Shown one piece after another: positions 1 to 10,239 of a stretch of 64,000 bases of DNA; the first letter of the stretch is position 1, and every line of letters starts with the position of its first letter. The position numbers were made by a program, and so were the translations under genes. This stretch comes from Liopterus haemorrhoidalis (Eukaryota; Arthropoda; Insecta; Coleoptera; Dytiscidae): NCBI GenBank assembly GCA_963971575.1, contig OZ020617.1, forward strand, positions 21,537,403 through 21,601,402, read 5' to 3'. The notes under the pieces are model-generated. The model was given only the letters and a program-made list of their open reading frames with translations. It did not search any database and had not been told where the DNA came from.

Positions 1-1000
1 GAATCTTTTTTAATAATAAGGATCATTTTCAAATAACTGGGCGTGGTTTAGTTACACATTCCACTAAATTTCATTCCCTCACTCCAAAACCAAAGGTATA
101 AAAGAAACGCGCTCCAAACCACTGTTCTTCCGTCACTACTAGTCGACTAGTCACCAGTCACCATCTTCACTACTCTCGCTATTCGGCAAGAGGCTATACG
201 AAAAAAGAATTTATACACTCTCAATTCATCGCCTCGCTATTTGGCAAGGAATCATCAATTACCTCGCTCTTTGGCAAGGCTCATCGCTTCGCCTCGCTAT
301 TTGGCAAGGCTCATCGCTCCGCTCTCGCTATGTCGCAAGAAACCGTCGAATTTCTACGCCCGCCTCGCTATTTGGCAAGGCATCCTCATCTACCTCGCTA
401 TGTGGCAAGGAATCCTCACCCACCTCGCTATACGGCAAGGTGCGCCTCCGCCTCTGACATTATTCATATTAAACGGCGCTACGGCCCCGTTCCAACTATA
501 TATATTCCACGACATTACCGCCGCACATTGCCGCCCTCCGGCACTACCATACATCACTTCTATCCACCGTGCGTGAGCGCTATGTTTAGCCCCACGTACC
601 ACGTTCATGACGGACTATCGACTTCGCTTCGGCACTATCGCCACAAACACACGCATCGCCACTTACCTCGGCGCTGCCACCATTAACAATCCTGGCGCTG
701 CCACCTATAACTCATCGTCGATACAACGTCCACGACGGACACCACAACGACGCTCGCCGTCCTTTCTCAACTCCTATCACACTCCTTACCTAACTTTGTA
801 TCGTTATACTTTTATTTCATGTTTTACACTGTTATGTTTTCATACTTTCTTGTTAAATAAATATATAACTTCACACTTTGCTTTTCATTTATGACAATCC
901 TTGGAGAAACACAATCTTATTTTCAGACACTAGTGCGACGTGGCTTTTCAAGCCGAGACGGTATACGCGGAACCCAGCATCTGAGCTAGCCTGGGTACAG
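1..1000 (+). mobile_element. probable LTR-type promoter/terminator segment, cut by window edge
   Basis: A TATAAAAG box lies at about 96-103. It is followed by a relatively GC-rich transcribed-looking stretch and an AATAAA signal near 855, the layout of an LTR (U3-R-U5) or of a short non-coding transcript. I see no TG...CA termini with a target duplication because the left edge is cut, and no PBS match is certain. Reading frames across 241-894 are short and mutually overlapping and look non-coding. Inference only; it could be an unrelated promoter. Confidence 0.3.
225..440 (+). repeat. degenerate minisatellite, unit CCTCGCTATTTGGCAAGG
   Basis: At least seven copies of an 18-bp core (CCTCGCTATTTGGCAAGG, with variants such as CTATGTGGCAAGG and CTATACGGCAAGG) occur at irregular 25-45 bp spacing between about 183 and 440. 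The core is constant and the spacers vary, which is the pattern of an old minisatellite rather than a CRISPR array. It sits inside the probable LTR-like segment, between the TATA box and the AATAAA signal. Confidence 0.75.
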
Positions 1001-1185
1001 TGTTTAGGATAGTCACCTGGGGAGACGTCACATGCGGTTCTCTATTGAGGTACTGTTACTGAGATGTATCGATATGAATTGTAATTACTTTGCCTGTTTT
1101 TAGACAATCATAAAGGTTTTGATAGTTTTATACATAAAAAGCTAATGCAGATTTTAAAATAATCGTAAATAAATAACCGTAAATA

Positions 1186-2727
1186 AATATTCGTTCTGAT
1201 CGCCGATCTCAAAGCCGCATTTGACAAAGTAGATAGAATGGAATTTATAAATACATTAAAGAAGAAAGGAGTGAGCAGTTCAGTAGTGAGAAATATAAAA
1301 AAGTTATATGAAGAAACACTTACAGCTATCAAGACAAAAAATGGACAAGAATCGGAAAATTTATGGACAGAGAAAAGACTATGACAAAGATGCCCACTTA
1401 GCCCTACTCTGTTTTTACTCTATATCTCAGATCTAGAGAACTACTTAGCAAAGGAACAGACAGGAGGAGTAGTTATAGGAAGGAAAAAAATCTGGCCTTT
1501 GGCATACGCGGACGATTTGTCTATACTCTCAGTATCAAAATTAGGATTGCAAAACCAGCTGCATAGATTGGAAACGTACTTGAGAACAAAGAAACTAAGT
1601 TTAAATACCGAAAAGTCAAAATTTGTGATTTCAAAAAGGCGGCGGAAGAGTAAAAGAAGAAATATGGAAATGGCAGGATAAAGAAATAGAGAGAGTAAAA
1701 AATTATAAATACTTACGTTATACTTTCCAGCAATAAAAAAATGAGAATGAGTATATAAATTATGTTGTAAAGAAAGCCATGGCACCCATGACCCAGGTGT
1801 CGCCAGTAGATAAAAAAAAGGTTTAAAAACAGTTTCCCCATCAAACTTACTATGTTCGACAGAATGGTTCCCGTTATGATGTACGGTGCGGAAAACTGGG
1901 GTTGGACGCAACATAAAATGGAAAAACTACATCAAAAATATTTGAGATGGATTTTAGGAGAAGACAGAAACTAGAGAATGACAAGATAGCAATGAGATAT
2001 GAGGAGCAGTTAAGAAACATTCAGGAAGACATAGTTTTAAGAGAATGTTGGCGGGAAATGAGACAAAGAGAAAGGAATTTACAAAACAAGTCCAGGTGGG
2101 AGATAAATAGAAGAAAATATTATGAAAGAAAATGGCATTCCATGAACTACATAGAGATGATGCGAGAAAGAGGTGATAATGTGATCAGCGAAATAGAAAA
2201 TAGAGATAGAGATGTGCAGAGTCAAGTACAGTATGACAGAATAAGAAACTACATATTTCCCAATGTACCATCACATTGTCACTTTTGATAAGCCAAGATA
2301 TTTGCTGCACTCCAAAGCAGAGCGAATCAGAATAATTGCCAGATTTAGATGTGGTAAAGAAAGCACAGAAAATAAAATATAAAGAGCTGAGAAAAAAAAA
2401 AAATGCAGAATATGCGAAGAAAAAGAAGAGACAATGTGGCATTTGTTCTATGAATGTGAAAATGGAAAAGAGAGCAGAAATATGACAGAACTATTAGATG
2501 ACTTGGGAACAGGAAAAAAATAATGAGATGTCTATTAAAAAGAATGAAGATTAAATGATAAAAGAAAAAATATGGAAAGTAATATAAAAAAAAGGGAAAG
2601 GAAACAATGTAATTTTTTGTTAACAAAAATGTAAAAACATACTTAACTGAATTTTTAATATGTTGTAAAATATTATGTAAGATTCGAAACCTTAGGGCAG
2701 GAATAATAAAGTTCTATTCAATAAAAT
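1186..2727 (+). pseudogene. LINE ORF2 relic (RT to C-terminal zinc-finger-like end)
   Basis: Broken plus-strand frames give, in order, reverse transcriptase motifs (DLKAAFDKVDR near 1200, RCPLSPTLFLLYISDLE near 1390, AYADDLSILS at 1505-1535), a basic coiled linker (1947-2280), and a C-terminal motif RFRCGKES...CRICEEKEETMWHLFYEC at about 2340-2460. This order is typical of insect non-LTR elements. The segment ends with AATAAAGTTCTATTCAATAAA near 2705-2727, the likely 3' tail. Several stops (for example at 1381 and 1679) and frameshifts make it dead. No endonuclease domain is present, so it is 5'-truncated. Confidence 0.85.
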
Positions 2728-2920
2728 AATCTTGGATGATAAAGATATTCAAATCATCATAAATCTCTACTGGAGCCAGTCACCATCTGTTAAAATAGAA
2801 GATCTACACATAGAAACAATTGAGATCCGAAATAGAGTGCGACAAGGCTGTGTGCAATCTCCACTTCTGTTTAATGTATAGTGGGAAGAACTATTTACAG
2901 AAGCTTTATATATCTACAGA
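2728..2920 (+). pseudogene. second LINE RT fragment (RTE/CR1-like)
   Basis: Directly after the previous LINE tail the plus strand reads LDDKDIQIIINLYWSQSP, then VRQGCVQSPLLFNV followed by a stop and WEELFTEALYI. The (V/L)RQGCVxSPLLFN signature is the RT motif of RTE/CR1-like elements and differs from the RT upstream (RCPLSPTLF), so this is a separate short insertion. Only about 60 codons remain, with one in-frame stop. Confidence 0.7.
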
Positions 2921-2944
2921 ATATTGAATACAGGTTTTTATCTT

Positions 2945-3393
2945 CTTCAGTTATTAATTTGATTAATACTGCTCGTATTAACATATTAAAACGATGAGGC
3001 AGTAAATAATTTTTGTTTTCACACCTATTCATTTTTATCTTTTTTTGTATTATGTGTAGGCAGAACTATACAAAATTATAATTTTTAAAGTTGTAACGAG
3101 CTCCGTCATTCATTTATCACGTTGACAGCTAAAACCGTAATATCAAAAGGAAAAAGTGACGTATTATAAAAAATAAAATGATTTTTTTTAAGACTAATAC
3201 ATATATTCAAAAGTTTATACTAAGAATGGTATAAAATGACTCTTATAATGACAGCTCACACCAACCTAAAATATTTAATGTAAGTACGATTTATGAGTAA
3301 AAGGATCCGAAAGTCGGAGTCGGAAGTCAAAGTCAGTTTTCAAAAATACTGATTCGGGAGTTGTTTTATTTTTCTGCCGACTCCCCATCCCTG
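2945..3393. mobile_element. non-autonomous DNA element, GAGTCGG-terminus family, copy 1
   Basis: The right end reads GCCGACTCCCCATCCCTG (ends 3393), the reverse complement of the CAGGGATGGGGAGTCGG start of a second copy at 61481. Internal blocks are shared in the same order with that copy: CTGC(T/C)CGTATTAACA, AAAAGGAAAAAGTGACG, ACAGCTCAC(A/C)CCAACC and the GTCGGAGTCGG subterminal repeats. The left end is degraded. A short hAT-like MITE is likely, but I found no clear target duplication. Confidence 0.6.
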
Positions 3394-3521
3394 ATTACTT
3401 AAATCTAATAACACGTTGATCCGGGAGTATTGACGTTCTGACCAAACGTTTTATACTTGCTGTTGATAAGGTGATGTGCATATCTACTGTCATTGTATAT
3501 TCTAATGTTAGGGTTCCCAAC

Positions 3522-4140
3522 CAGAGGTGTGTTCGTTTGTGTTGCCCAACCTACAATGAACTACACTATGGCGTTCGTTTGTGTTCCGACACTTGTACGT
3601 AAAGTGTTCGTTTGTATTTATGAACTTGTTCAGGACAGGCAAAGTCTACACTTGCTCGGGAGTGAGTGTAGCTTCAAGCAACCTGTAAAAAGGCGGCAAA
3701 CTTAATCTACCTTGGTTATAATCTGTATTTGGTCTAGCGGAAATTTTTATTTTACATCTATCTATCATATATCAATCATGAATCGAGCAATATAAACAGA
3801 AGGAAAGTACTTTTCCTACAATGCTGGTATAACTAACATAAATAAATTCAGAAGTTTTATAAAATCTGTCAAAACTTGAATTTTATTTATTTATTTTTAT
3901 AAAATTTATTTCAGCATTTAAACTGTTCATATTATCTTATTTATTTACTATTACTTTAGCACAAATTTGTTTTAAAAAGTGAGGTTATCAACTTTGTCTA
4001 GAAATGTCATTCGCCAGCCTGAAAAACCGTTCGTTTGTATTCCTGTTTCAAGCAGTTCGGGAGAAGTTTTTAGTTGCACTGTGAGGTCAGCTGCTCTTGT
4101 CCTGGACAAGTTTGGTGCAACACAAACGAACAAACCTCAG
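3522..4140. mobile_element. non-autonomous DNA element with GTTCGTTTGTGTT inverted ends
   Basis: The left end (CAGAGGTGTGTTCGTTTGTG at 3522) is inverted at the right end (reverse complement CTGAGGTTTGTTCGTTTGTG, ending 4140). The core GTTCGTTTGT occurs three times in tandem at the left (3530, 3568, 3608) at about 40-bp spacing, and again at 4029. A second shared block (ACTTGT(T/C)CAGGACA) lies inside both ends. Terminal triplets and size fit a hAT-like MITE. The target duplication is obscured because another element begins at 4138. Confidence 0.6.
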
Positions 4141-4376
4141 GTTGACCAGGTCTCAGGGGTCAGAGTCTCCGGGCTCCGGGTTTTGTTAAAATCTCCGGGT
4201 TTGTAATTTGGAAGCGAGGACCTTTTTTTGCTCATCATTTGTATTTTGTACATGAGGACCTTTTTTTGCTCATTACTTACATTTTGGAGGTGAGCAAAAT
4301 TGAATAAAATATACCGTATTTCAAAATTATTTTTTTCATCCTTAGGGTTAACCTCAACTGAAATCTGGCCACCCTG
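4138..4376. mobile_element. hAT-like MITE (GGTGACCAG family) carrying the GAGGACC minisatellite
   Basis: Ends are CAGGTTGACCAGGTCTCAG (4138) and the inverted CTGAAATCTGGCCACCCTG (ends 4376). The same family recurs at 54846-55069. Two units of a 38-bp minisatellite (GAGGACCTTTTTTTGCTCAT...) start at 4216 and 4254, with a partial third unit after that. Repeated CTCCGGG(C/T)T lies at 4167-4200. No intact 8-bp duplication is visible; the left end abuts the neighbouring element. Confidence 0.6.
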
Positions 4377-4507
4377 TTCACAACTGACAAACACGAATTC
4401 CAGACTTATTTTGTAATTTTGCGTCTCTTCTGATTTCGTTTTGAAATGATTAATTTTCTATTTTTTGTTAAATGTAATGTAATGCAATAAAAGTAATATT
4501 ATTATTA

Positions 4508-5287
4508 CACTGGTCAACAAATTTTAACTTTTTTTTTTGCTGACTTACAGTAATTAATTTTTAACTAATTTCAAAAATGTTAATAGTTTCTGCCTATGAC
4601 CTCAAATTTTTGTTCTATCGTATTTTGACTTTTTTCACCTTTTCACGTTCTGATATGCGTCTACTTTAATTTCAACTTCGTTCTTGTTGTCCAATATATT
4701 TCGTAGGAACATATTGCATCTGGGGTGCAACATGAGCGTGAAACTTCATTTTTTAAACAGTCATCTTGACAAATTTCCTGTCAATCTTGGAAATATTAGT
4801 GATGAACAGGGTGAACGTTTCCATCAGGATTTAAAAGAGATGGAGAGACGTTATCAAGGAAGGTGGGATACTCACATGATGGCTGACTACTGTTGGCGTA
4901 TTAAAAGAGACTTATCGGGAATGGTGCACTCCAGAAGATCTTACAAACGACCATTTAATCCTTAAATTATTTTGTATTTTTATTTTAACACTCCAATGCA
5001 TTAAAATGTATTTAAACTGTTCTCATTTTCTTTCTTTCACTATAAGTAAAATTTTAAGAATATTTTCTAATTATTTAGTCCATATTGTTCGCCAAATTTG
5101 TACCAATTACAGTATCGACGTCTAAAATTAAACGATAGAAGCATTATTTGGCCAAAAATATGTATTTGTTGTAGAGCAAAAATCTGATGTGATACGCAAA
5201 AACTGATGTGATATTTGAGTTCAGCAGCACCAAATTAGTAAGAAACAAGTCTTAAACGTAAGTCAGCAAAAACTGTGTTGACCAGTG
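4508..5287. mobile_element. DNA transposon fragment with CACTGGTCAACA inverted ends
   Basis: The left end CACTGGTCAACA (4508) and the right end TGTTGACCAGTG (ends 5287) are exact inverted repeats. A second matched block, TTTTTGCTGACTTAC, lies just inside each end. The flanks TTATTATTA (4499-4507) and TTATTGTTA (5288-5296) differ at one base and may be a 9-bp target duplication, although the region is AT-rich. The interior carries a protein fragment (4684-4965). Confidence 0.7.
4684..4965 (+). pseudogene. transposon-borne protein C-terminal fragment (FHQDLKEMERRYQGRWD motif)
   Basis: The frame encodes LHFLNSHLDKFPVNLG, then SDEQGERFHQDLKEMERRY, QGRWDTHMMADYCW and a basic tail ending SRRSYKRPFNP. 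I recognise this conserved block from many arthropod and cnidarian predicted proteins that behave as repeats; I do not know its biochemical function. Only the last ~80 residues are present and nothing upstream is open, so this is a remnant left inside a deletion derivative. It lies wholly within the 4508-5287 element, which suggests that family's autonomous member encodes the full protein. Confidence 0.6.
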
Positions 5288-5436
5288 TTATTGTTATAAA
5301 TTTAATAAATATCGTTATAAAATTAATAGTACTTGATAAATTTTTAGGTATTTTATCCACTAATTAAGAGATGCAATATTTTCCCAGCACTGTAATCATT
5401 GCAATCCGTACATTGTATATCCAGAATAAATCATTA

Positions 5437-5570
5437 TGCCATATTTAATCCGGAATCCAAAATGCATGTAGTGCCACATTTGTTGCACATGTAATCTGTT
5501 TATTGATCTGGTTTCTATGAATGGACTTTCTGTTTTGAACGTTTTTTATTGGACAGCACAATACAGATTA
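5437..5570. repeat. dispersed repeat block, direct copy at 6178-6310
   Basis: The stretch beginning TGCCATATTTAATCCGG and containing CACATTTGTTGCACATGTAATCT matches 6178-6310 (TGCCATGTTTAATCCGG..., GCATTTGTTGCACGTGTAATCT) in the same orientation. A following block at about 5610-5760 (CAGTAAAACCATGTCTCT ... GTGTGTCAGAAAAG) matches 12641-12785. They are probably pieces of one repeat family interrupted by the LINE tail at 5745-6175. Confidence 0.6.
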
Positions 5571-5744
5571 ATTCTGCATAAAATTCCTAAAAACTTTTTC
5601 ATTTACGCGTCATTTCAATTCCGTTTCACCAGTTTAACTTATACATTCATGTACAGTAAAACCATGTCTCTATAAAAAATAAAAACAATTTTGTTTTAGA
5701 ATAGAATCTTTTATTGATCTGTAGTACGATGTGTGTCAGAAAAG

Positions 5745-6175
5745 CAGTTTTGTAAAGCTGAAAATAATGTCATTGCCTTCAGTATTTATTTATTTGTGTC
5801 TATTGTTTGTACGCAAAAACTTACACAATTATATCACTTTTAGTGAAACGCACGAGCACAACACGCGTTGTAAAAATAATATTCGTGGTAAGTTTTTGCC
5901 TTTAAATAAATCCAGGAATTGTTCAAATTACTTTGCTGTGAAATTTTATAATCTTTTACCAGAGACTATTACTACACTACCACTAGACAAATTCAAACTT
6001 AAACTTAAACACTTATTTATAAATAACCCACTGTACACAATTGATGAATTTAACAACGTTAATTTTGATGAACTTTTATGACTTTGTCTCTTAATATTGT
6101 ATTGACTGACTGAAAGCAGTTCTTTTTATTTGTAATTTGATCAGTAAAACTATTATTATTATTATTATTATTATG
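5745..6175 (+). pseudogene. LINE 3' end (CR1/Jockey-like C-terminus) with (TTA)n tail
   Basis: The frame from about 5761 to 6081 encodes HEHNTRCKNNIRGKFLPLNK, then FAVKFYNLLPETITTLPLDK and KLKHLFINNPLYTIDEF. This is the characteristic C-terminal tail downstream of the RT of many insect CR1/Jockey-type LINEs. The element ends in a (TTA)n microsatellite at 6150-6174, a common tail for this group. It is heavily 5'-truncated; only about 110 codons remain. Confidence 0.8.
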
Positions 6176-6676
6176 AGAAAAGTGCCATGTTTAATCCGGG
6201 ACCAAAAATACACGTTGTGTCGCTCGCATTTGTTGCACGTGTAATCTCTTTTTTAATGTGGTTTCTATGCATGTTTTTTTTTCTATTTTAAGCATTTTTT
6301 TGTCAGACTGCACACTAAAGGTTATATGTATACAGGGTGTTTGTTTGAAACGGCGCATCTCGAATAACTCCTTTATTTTATGAGATACAAAATATTCTTC
6401 AGGAAAAAAGTTAAATTAGACAAAAGGGTCCGCTAAAGGACTATAATAAGAATTCTGCATCACTTCCGGTTTTAGCGGATATTTTTTCAACTTTTTATCT
6501 AGCATAAGGAATCGGTACTTTTTTTTTTTTTTCTTGAAAGTACATTTAATCAGCTTTACAATAATATCAAAATATCATACTTTAATTTTATCCATTTCAA
6601 AATGGCAACCATTTATTTACATAATAATAAATAACATAAAAATCGTAGAAACTAAATTATAAAAAGATATAACATT

Positions 6677-7896
6677 CGGCCCGATTCTGTAAAAAGTTAC
6701 TAGGTTAGTTGCTACTGAGTAACGTTGCTACGAAATAACTTTTATAGTAACTTTCTTATCAATCACCAAACAATTGGTATTCTCCAAGCATAAGCACAAG
6801 CAACGTTCTTATAACAAGTTATATTTAGTAACGTTGCTACAAAGAACCGTGAAGCTAGAAGCAGATTACGTTCAGCGCAGGCGAGGTATTCGTTTTTAAT
6901 TGAGTTTGACAGCTATGTTGTGAGTTTCTGAGGTTAAACGAAAAATGTTTTATAAACAAAATCAGAAAAAGAATTTCAAACTGATGGAAATTCTGTTGAA
7001 TTTCCTGGAAAATAACCCGGTCATGGTCGGTGATACGAGTGTTTAAAAAATAATTGACAGGAACGAGTGGTGGTGCTGTGGTGATGTGCTATGTGGTTAC
7101 TGTTTTCTATGTGGTGGTGCAAGTTATAGTCCAAATTTAAATGAATTGCGTGAAATACAGTTAAAGAAGTTCGGATAGTCATTGAACAGGCGCGCACTTT
7201 AAACATTGATCTGGGAAGGGTCCATTTCGAAAAAATATCTGTAATATTATTACATATGTATTGTTATGTTTTTATGGAGAAAACTGGGTTTATATATTAA
7301 TTTAATTTTGATTATAATTTAATTTTTAATAATAAAAAAGGTGATTGTTATTTGCAATCGCTTAGTTTTTATTAAATAAGATTTGATTTTTCAAATCCTT
7401 GGGGGAGGGGGTCTGAACTCGTCGACCACCCCCTTCTGTGCGCGGCTTCTATTGACAGTCGTAGTTAATACATTTAAAAAATATTGTACTGTTATACTAT
7501 TATAAAACAAATGTAAATAAACAACAAAAAAATAGAAATTGAAATAAAGAACTCGAAGAATTTTGTGCTATACAGAAAATAAAATAAAAATCCTTCTATA
7601 ATTATTATCTCTATGTGCCCTTCATTGTAAAATGCTTGAAATAATTCATTATTAAACAGAAAAATTGCGATTTTTCACGATTTTAACAATTTATTTTGAA
7701 GTTACTAAGTGTAGCAACTGCTTTCTGTTAGTTGTTATCCATAATAACTTTTTTTAGCAACTAGTTACTAATTTCATAGTAACTTTTTTCTTACAGAATA
7801 CGGATTTCGTGAAAGTTGCTAAAAAAGTTACTGACCTTGTATTTAGCAACTTTTATTGTAACTTTTTTGTAGTAACTTGCTTACAGAATTGGGCCG
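6677..7896. mobile_element. nested PIF/Harbinger-like non-autonomous element
   Basis: The ends CGGCCCGATTCTGTAA (6677) and TTACAGAATTGGGCCG (ends 7896) are inverted, with ATT immediately outside each end, a possible 3-bp target duplication. GGCCC(A/G)ATTCTGTAA termini and 3-bp duplications fit PIF/Harbinger. Subterminal GTTACTA and GTTGCTA motifs recur many times within 200 bp of both ends. The interior includes a possible Myb/SANT-type exon remnant at 6944-7050 and a purine-rich patch near 7400. Confidence 0.65.
6944..7050 (+). pseudogene. possible Myb/SANT-like exon remnant
   Basis: From the ATG at 6944 the frame reads MFYKQNQKKNFKLMEILLNF, then LENNPVMVGDTSV and a stop. The pattern F-x-x-L-(x)-x-F-L-E-N-N-P resembles the first helix of the Myb/SANT-like DNA-binding protein encoded beside Harbinger transposases, which would fit its host element. 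The fragment is about 35 residues and the match is from memory, so confidence is low. Confidence 0.25.
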
Positions 7897-7961
7897 ATTA
7901 TGTAACTAGGAAAAACAATAAAACAAAATATGACTAGAGTTAGTAATAAACTAAGGAAACT

Positions 7962-8219
7962 TTACAAGTGTTCAATATGACCTCTGTTATTATCCACACT
8001 TTTTCTCATTTGTAATAAAAACTCTTCCATTATATGATACGGTATACTCTTGAATTTCCCTGAGAGCTGTTCTTACCCTATGTTCTAAGTCTTCTAACCT
8101 TTACCTTCAGGATACCTTTCTTGGTAGAGATGCTGGGCCCTAACAGAATTTATTTGACAATCCCCGAATGTCAGAACCATATCTGTCATTTCTTCATTTG
8201 AATAACATACGTAAGCCAT
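7962..8219 (-). pseudogene. mariner-like transposase remnant: N-terminal DUF4817-type HTH joined to C-terminus
   Basis: Minus-strand translation from the ATG at 8217-8219 reads MAYVCYSNEEMTDMVLTFGD, then CQINSVRAQHLYQERYPEG and stops. This matches the N-terminal helix-turn-helix domain (DUF4817) found in an insect family of mariner-like transposases. After frame breaks it ends with FLLQMRKSVDNNRGHIEHL and a stop (7962), which is the C-terminal end of the same family (R..R...CI...GGHFEHL). The catalytic middle is gone. Thus a deletion joined both ends of the gene, the classic route to a non-autonomous derivative. Confidence 0.7.
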
Positions 8220-8598
8220 AATTACAAACGATGTGTTATTTGGTTTTTTTATGTAACAAAGTCATTTTCAAAGCTTTCAAAACTTGGTACGATTTATGTT
8301 ATTTATTATTTTGTAAATAAATGGCTGCCATTTTGAAATGGTTAAAATTAAAGTATGATATTTTGATATTCTTGTAAGGCTGATTTAATGTACTTTCAAG
8401 AAAAAGAAATTAAAGGACTGATTCCCTATGCTATAAAAAGTTGAAACAATTTCCGTTCAAACCGGAAGTGATGCAGAATTCTTATTATAGTCCTTAAGTG
8501 GACCCTTTTGTCTAGTTTAACTTCTTTTCTGAAGAATTTTTTCTATCTCTTAAAATAAAGGAGTTACTCGAGGTGCGGCGTTTCAAACAAACATCCTG

Positions 8599-9078
8599 TA
8601 TACCGTGTGTTCAACGAAACGCGGAACATAGCAGTTTAACATGAGATTTTAGATAAGTGCGGCAATTGGCCCTTCTGTTCATTTTAGAGCAAACAAAAAT
8701 AAGAAAATGTTTAAAATTAGTTTTATATTTTTAAAAAGGCTAAATTTGATGCCATAGAACGATTGTAATACTCGATATTTGGAAAATAATATTTTTCATC
8801 AAAATACAGATAGCCGTGGAAACGAAACATAAAATAAAATGATGGTCAGACAAAGATCTTGAGGTATTTTCCACGCTAGTGACATAATGATACCTATACG
8901 TTGATGAATGATATACGTGACGTAATGTTACACCTTGGTCAGCATTCATAATTTCTCGATGTGCTATTAGACGACAATAATACATACAGTTTCAATATTC
9001 AGCCACTTGGAGTTTTCATTCTGAGTGTGCTTTGAGTTTTCAACTCTTTTTTTTTTTAATTCCGTGAGATAATTGATA
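8599..9078. other. no gene recognised; possible second mariner-type terminus
   Basis: TATACCGTGTGTTCAACG at 8598-8615 resembles a mariner-type element end abutting the previous one, but no partner was found. The rest is AT-rich and without convincing coding sequence. Confidence 0.3.
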
Positions 9079-9080
9079 TA

Positions 9081-9262
9081 AAGTCTGTTCCTTTGGTTTA
9101 GGCGGAACTAGATTTTCAATTCTAGTTACTTTTACCGATTGATTGAAGCTTTTGATAATTTTGTTCAGGAAAAGCCAACTTCAATATATAAAAAAAAGTT
9201 AATGACAACTTACAAAAATGAAAATTCCAGTTAGTTCCGCCTAATCGTTTGGAATAGACTGT
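9081..9262. mobile_element. GGCGGAACTA-family MITE, TA-type flanks
   Basis: The ends AGTCTGTTCCTTTGGTTTAG (9082) and CTAATCGTTTGGAATAGACT (ends about 9261) are inverted, each followed inward by GGCGGAACTA or its complement. TA lies on both sides. Internal TTGAAG(C/T)TTTTGAT and CCAACTTCAATATATAAAA blocks are shared with copies at 28219, 28540, 28726, 62632 and partly 32480. Non-coding. Its right flank was later hit by a hAT element at 9267. Confidence 0.8.
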
Positions 9263-9266
9263 AGAC

Positions 9267-9564
9267 CAGTGTTTCTCAACAAGTGGTCCCCAGAAAAATT
9301 TTAGTGGTCCACGAACATTTTTATATGTGTTTTTGTAGTTTTTTTTTTTACTTTTTATGCACATTTTTTATGTAAATAATTTAAATTTTGTTTATTTTCT
9401 GTAAACTTTCTGTAATTTTCTACAAATAAAATAAATATATTTATTACCACATTAAATATATCTGTTTTCTTGCAAAATATGAACCAACAATTATTATTAG
9501 TGGTCCGCGTTAGAAAATTATATATTATACTGGTCCGCGGTGTATTTTGGGTTGAGAATAACTG
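9267..9564. mobile_element. hAT MITE with exact 8-bp TSD
   Basis: The ends CAGTGTTTCTCAAC (9267) and GTTGAGAATAACTG (ends 9564) are inverted. The 8-bp duplication CTGTAGAC lies at 9259-9266 and 9565-9572. GTGGTCC/GGACCAC-type subterminal words recur. It is non-coding and AT-rich inside. The duplication overlaps the terminal bases of the 9081 MITE, so this insertion is younger. Confidence 0.9.
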
Positions 9565-9572
9565 CTGTAGAC

Positions 9573-10235
9573 AACTATATTAGTTAATTTTGTGTGAAAT
9601 ATTGAAATTTTAAAACAAACATTTTGTGTTTTTGCAAAAATTGTTCATAATAAGAAAACAAATCACATTTATTCTGTGCATATTTTCACTTGGATGAAAA
9701 TTTGGGGAGTTATGGCGGAACATCCTAAAACTAAACTTTCGAAATATGTTCCTTATCAATGACTAAACTGAAAAAGGTATATAGCATAAATTGTTTATAA
9801 TAAGAATATGTTACTAATTTTACTGTTTTGTTGTACATTATTGTTGTTTTAGTATGTAGATATAAAATGAAATAAAAATAGAAAAAATATTTTTTCTTCA
9901 AGCGGATTATAATGCTAACATTTTTATACTAGTAAATAGTTCATATAGTTATCAACAGATGGCACTGATGGCAGCAGTCGCCATAAACCAAATATCTGTC
10001 AATTTAATATGTTTGTAGCGTGGTTTGTAGTGAATTCAAAAGTTAGTTACATTATTAGTGAGTTATTTTATTATTATTTTGTGACCATTCTGTGATTAGT
10101 TACAAAATACACAAAATTAAAAAATGTCTCAACCAATTCAATGTACACCGCCGAAATTAGCAGCAATAGCATCTGAAACTATAAAGTCATAAGTATTTAT
10201 GGTTACAAATTTTTAATACCTACGCTTGAAGAAAA
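9573..10235 (+). other. no clear gene; possible transposase first exon at 10124
   Basis: Mostly AT-rich. An ATG at 10124 opens MSQPIQCTPPKLAAIASETI and stops after two more residues. It resembles the start of transposon-encoded integrase-like proteins (PKLAAI.SETLKNLLPEKS) but is too short to assign. Nothing else is supported. Confidence 0.25.
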
Positions 10236-10239
10236 AATA

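Larger units (their letters stand above)
6333..8598. mobile_element. foldback mariner-like element with ~315-bp inverted arms, TA-flanked
   Basis: The start CAGGGTGTTTGTTTGAAACG (6333) is inverted at the end (CGTTTCAAACAAACATCCTG, 8598) and both sides are flanked by TA. The arms run about 6333-6649 and 8289-8598 with clear colinear identity (for example CATCACTTCCGGTTT versus AAACCGGAAGTGATG). The spacer holds a degraded transposase remnant on the minus strand (7962-8219) and a separate nested element (6677-7896). Arms of this length are unusual for mariner elements and make the copy a potential hairpin. Confidence 0.85.

Noticed and set aside
183..440. Regularly recurring 18-bp core that might suggest a CRISPR array
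   Set aside because: Spacing is irregular, cores vary, the genome is eukaryotic and there are no cas genes; a degenerate minisatellite explains it.
1441..1914. Minus-strand frame of 157 codons
   Set aside because: Shadow of the plus-strand LINE reverse transcriptase, which has clear AYADDL and downstream motifs.
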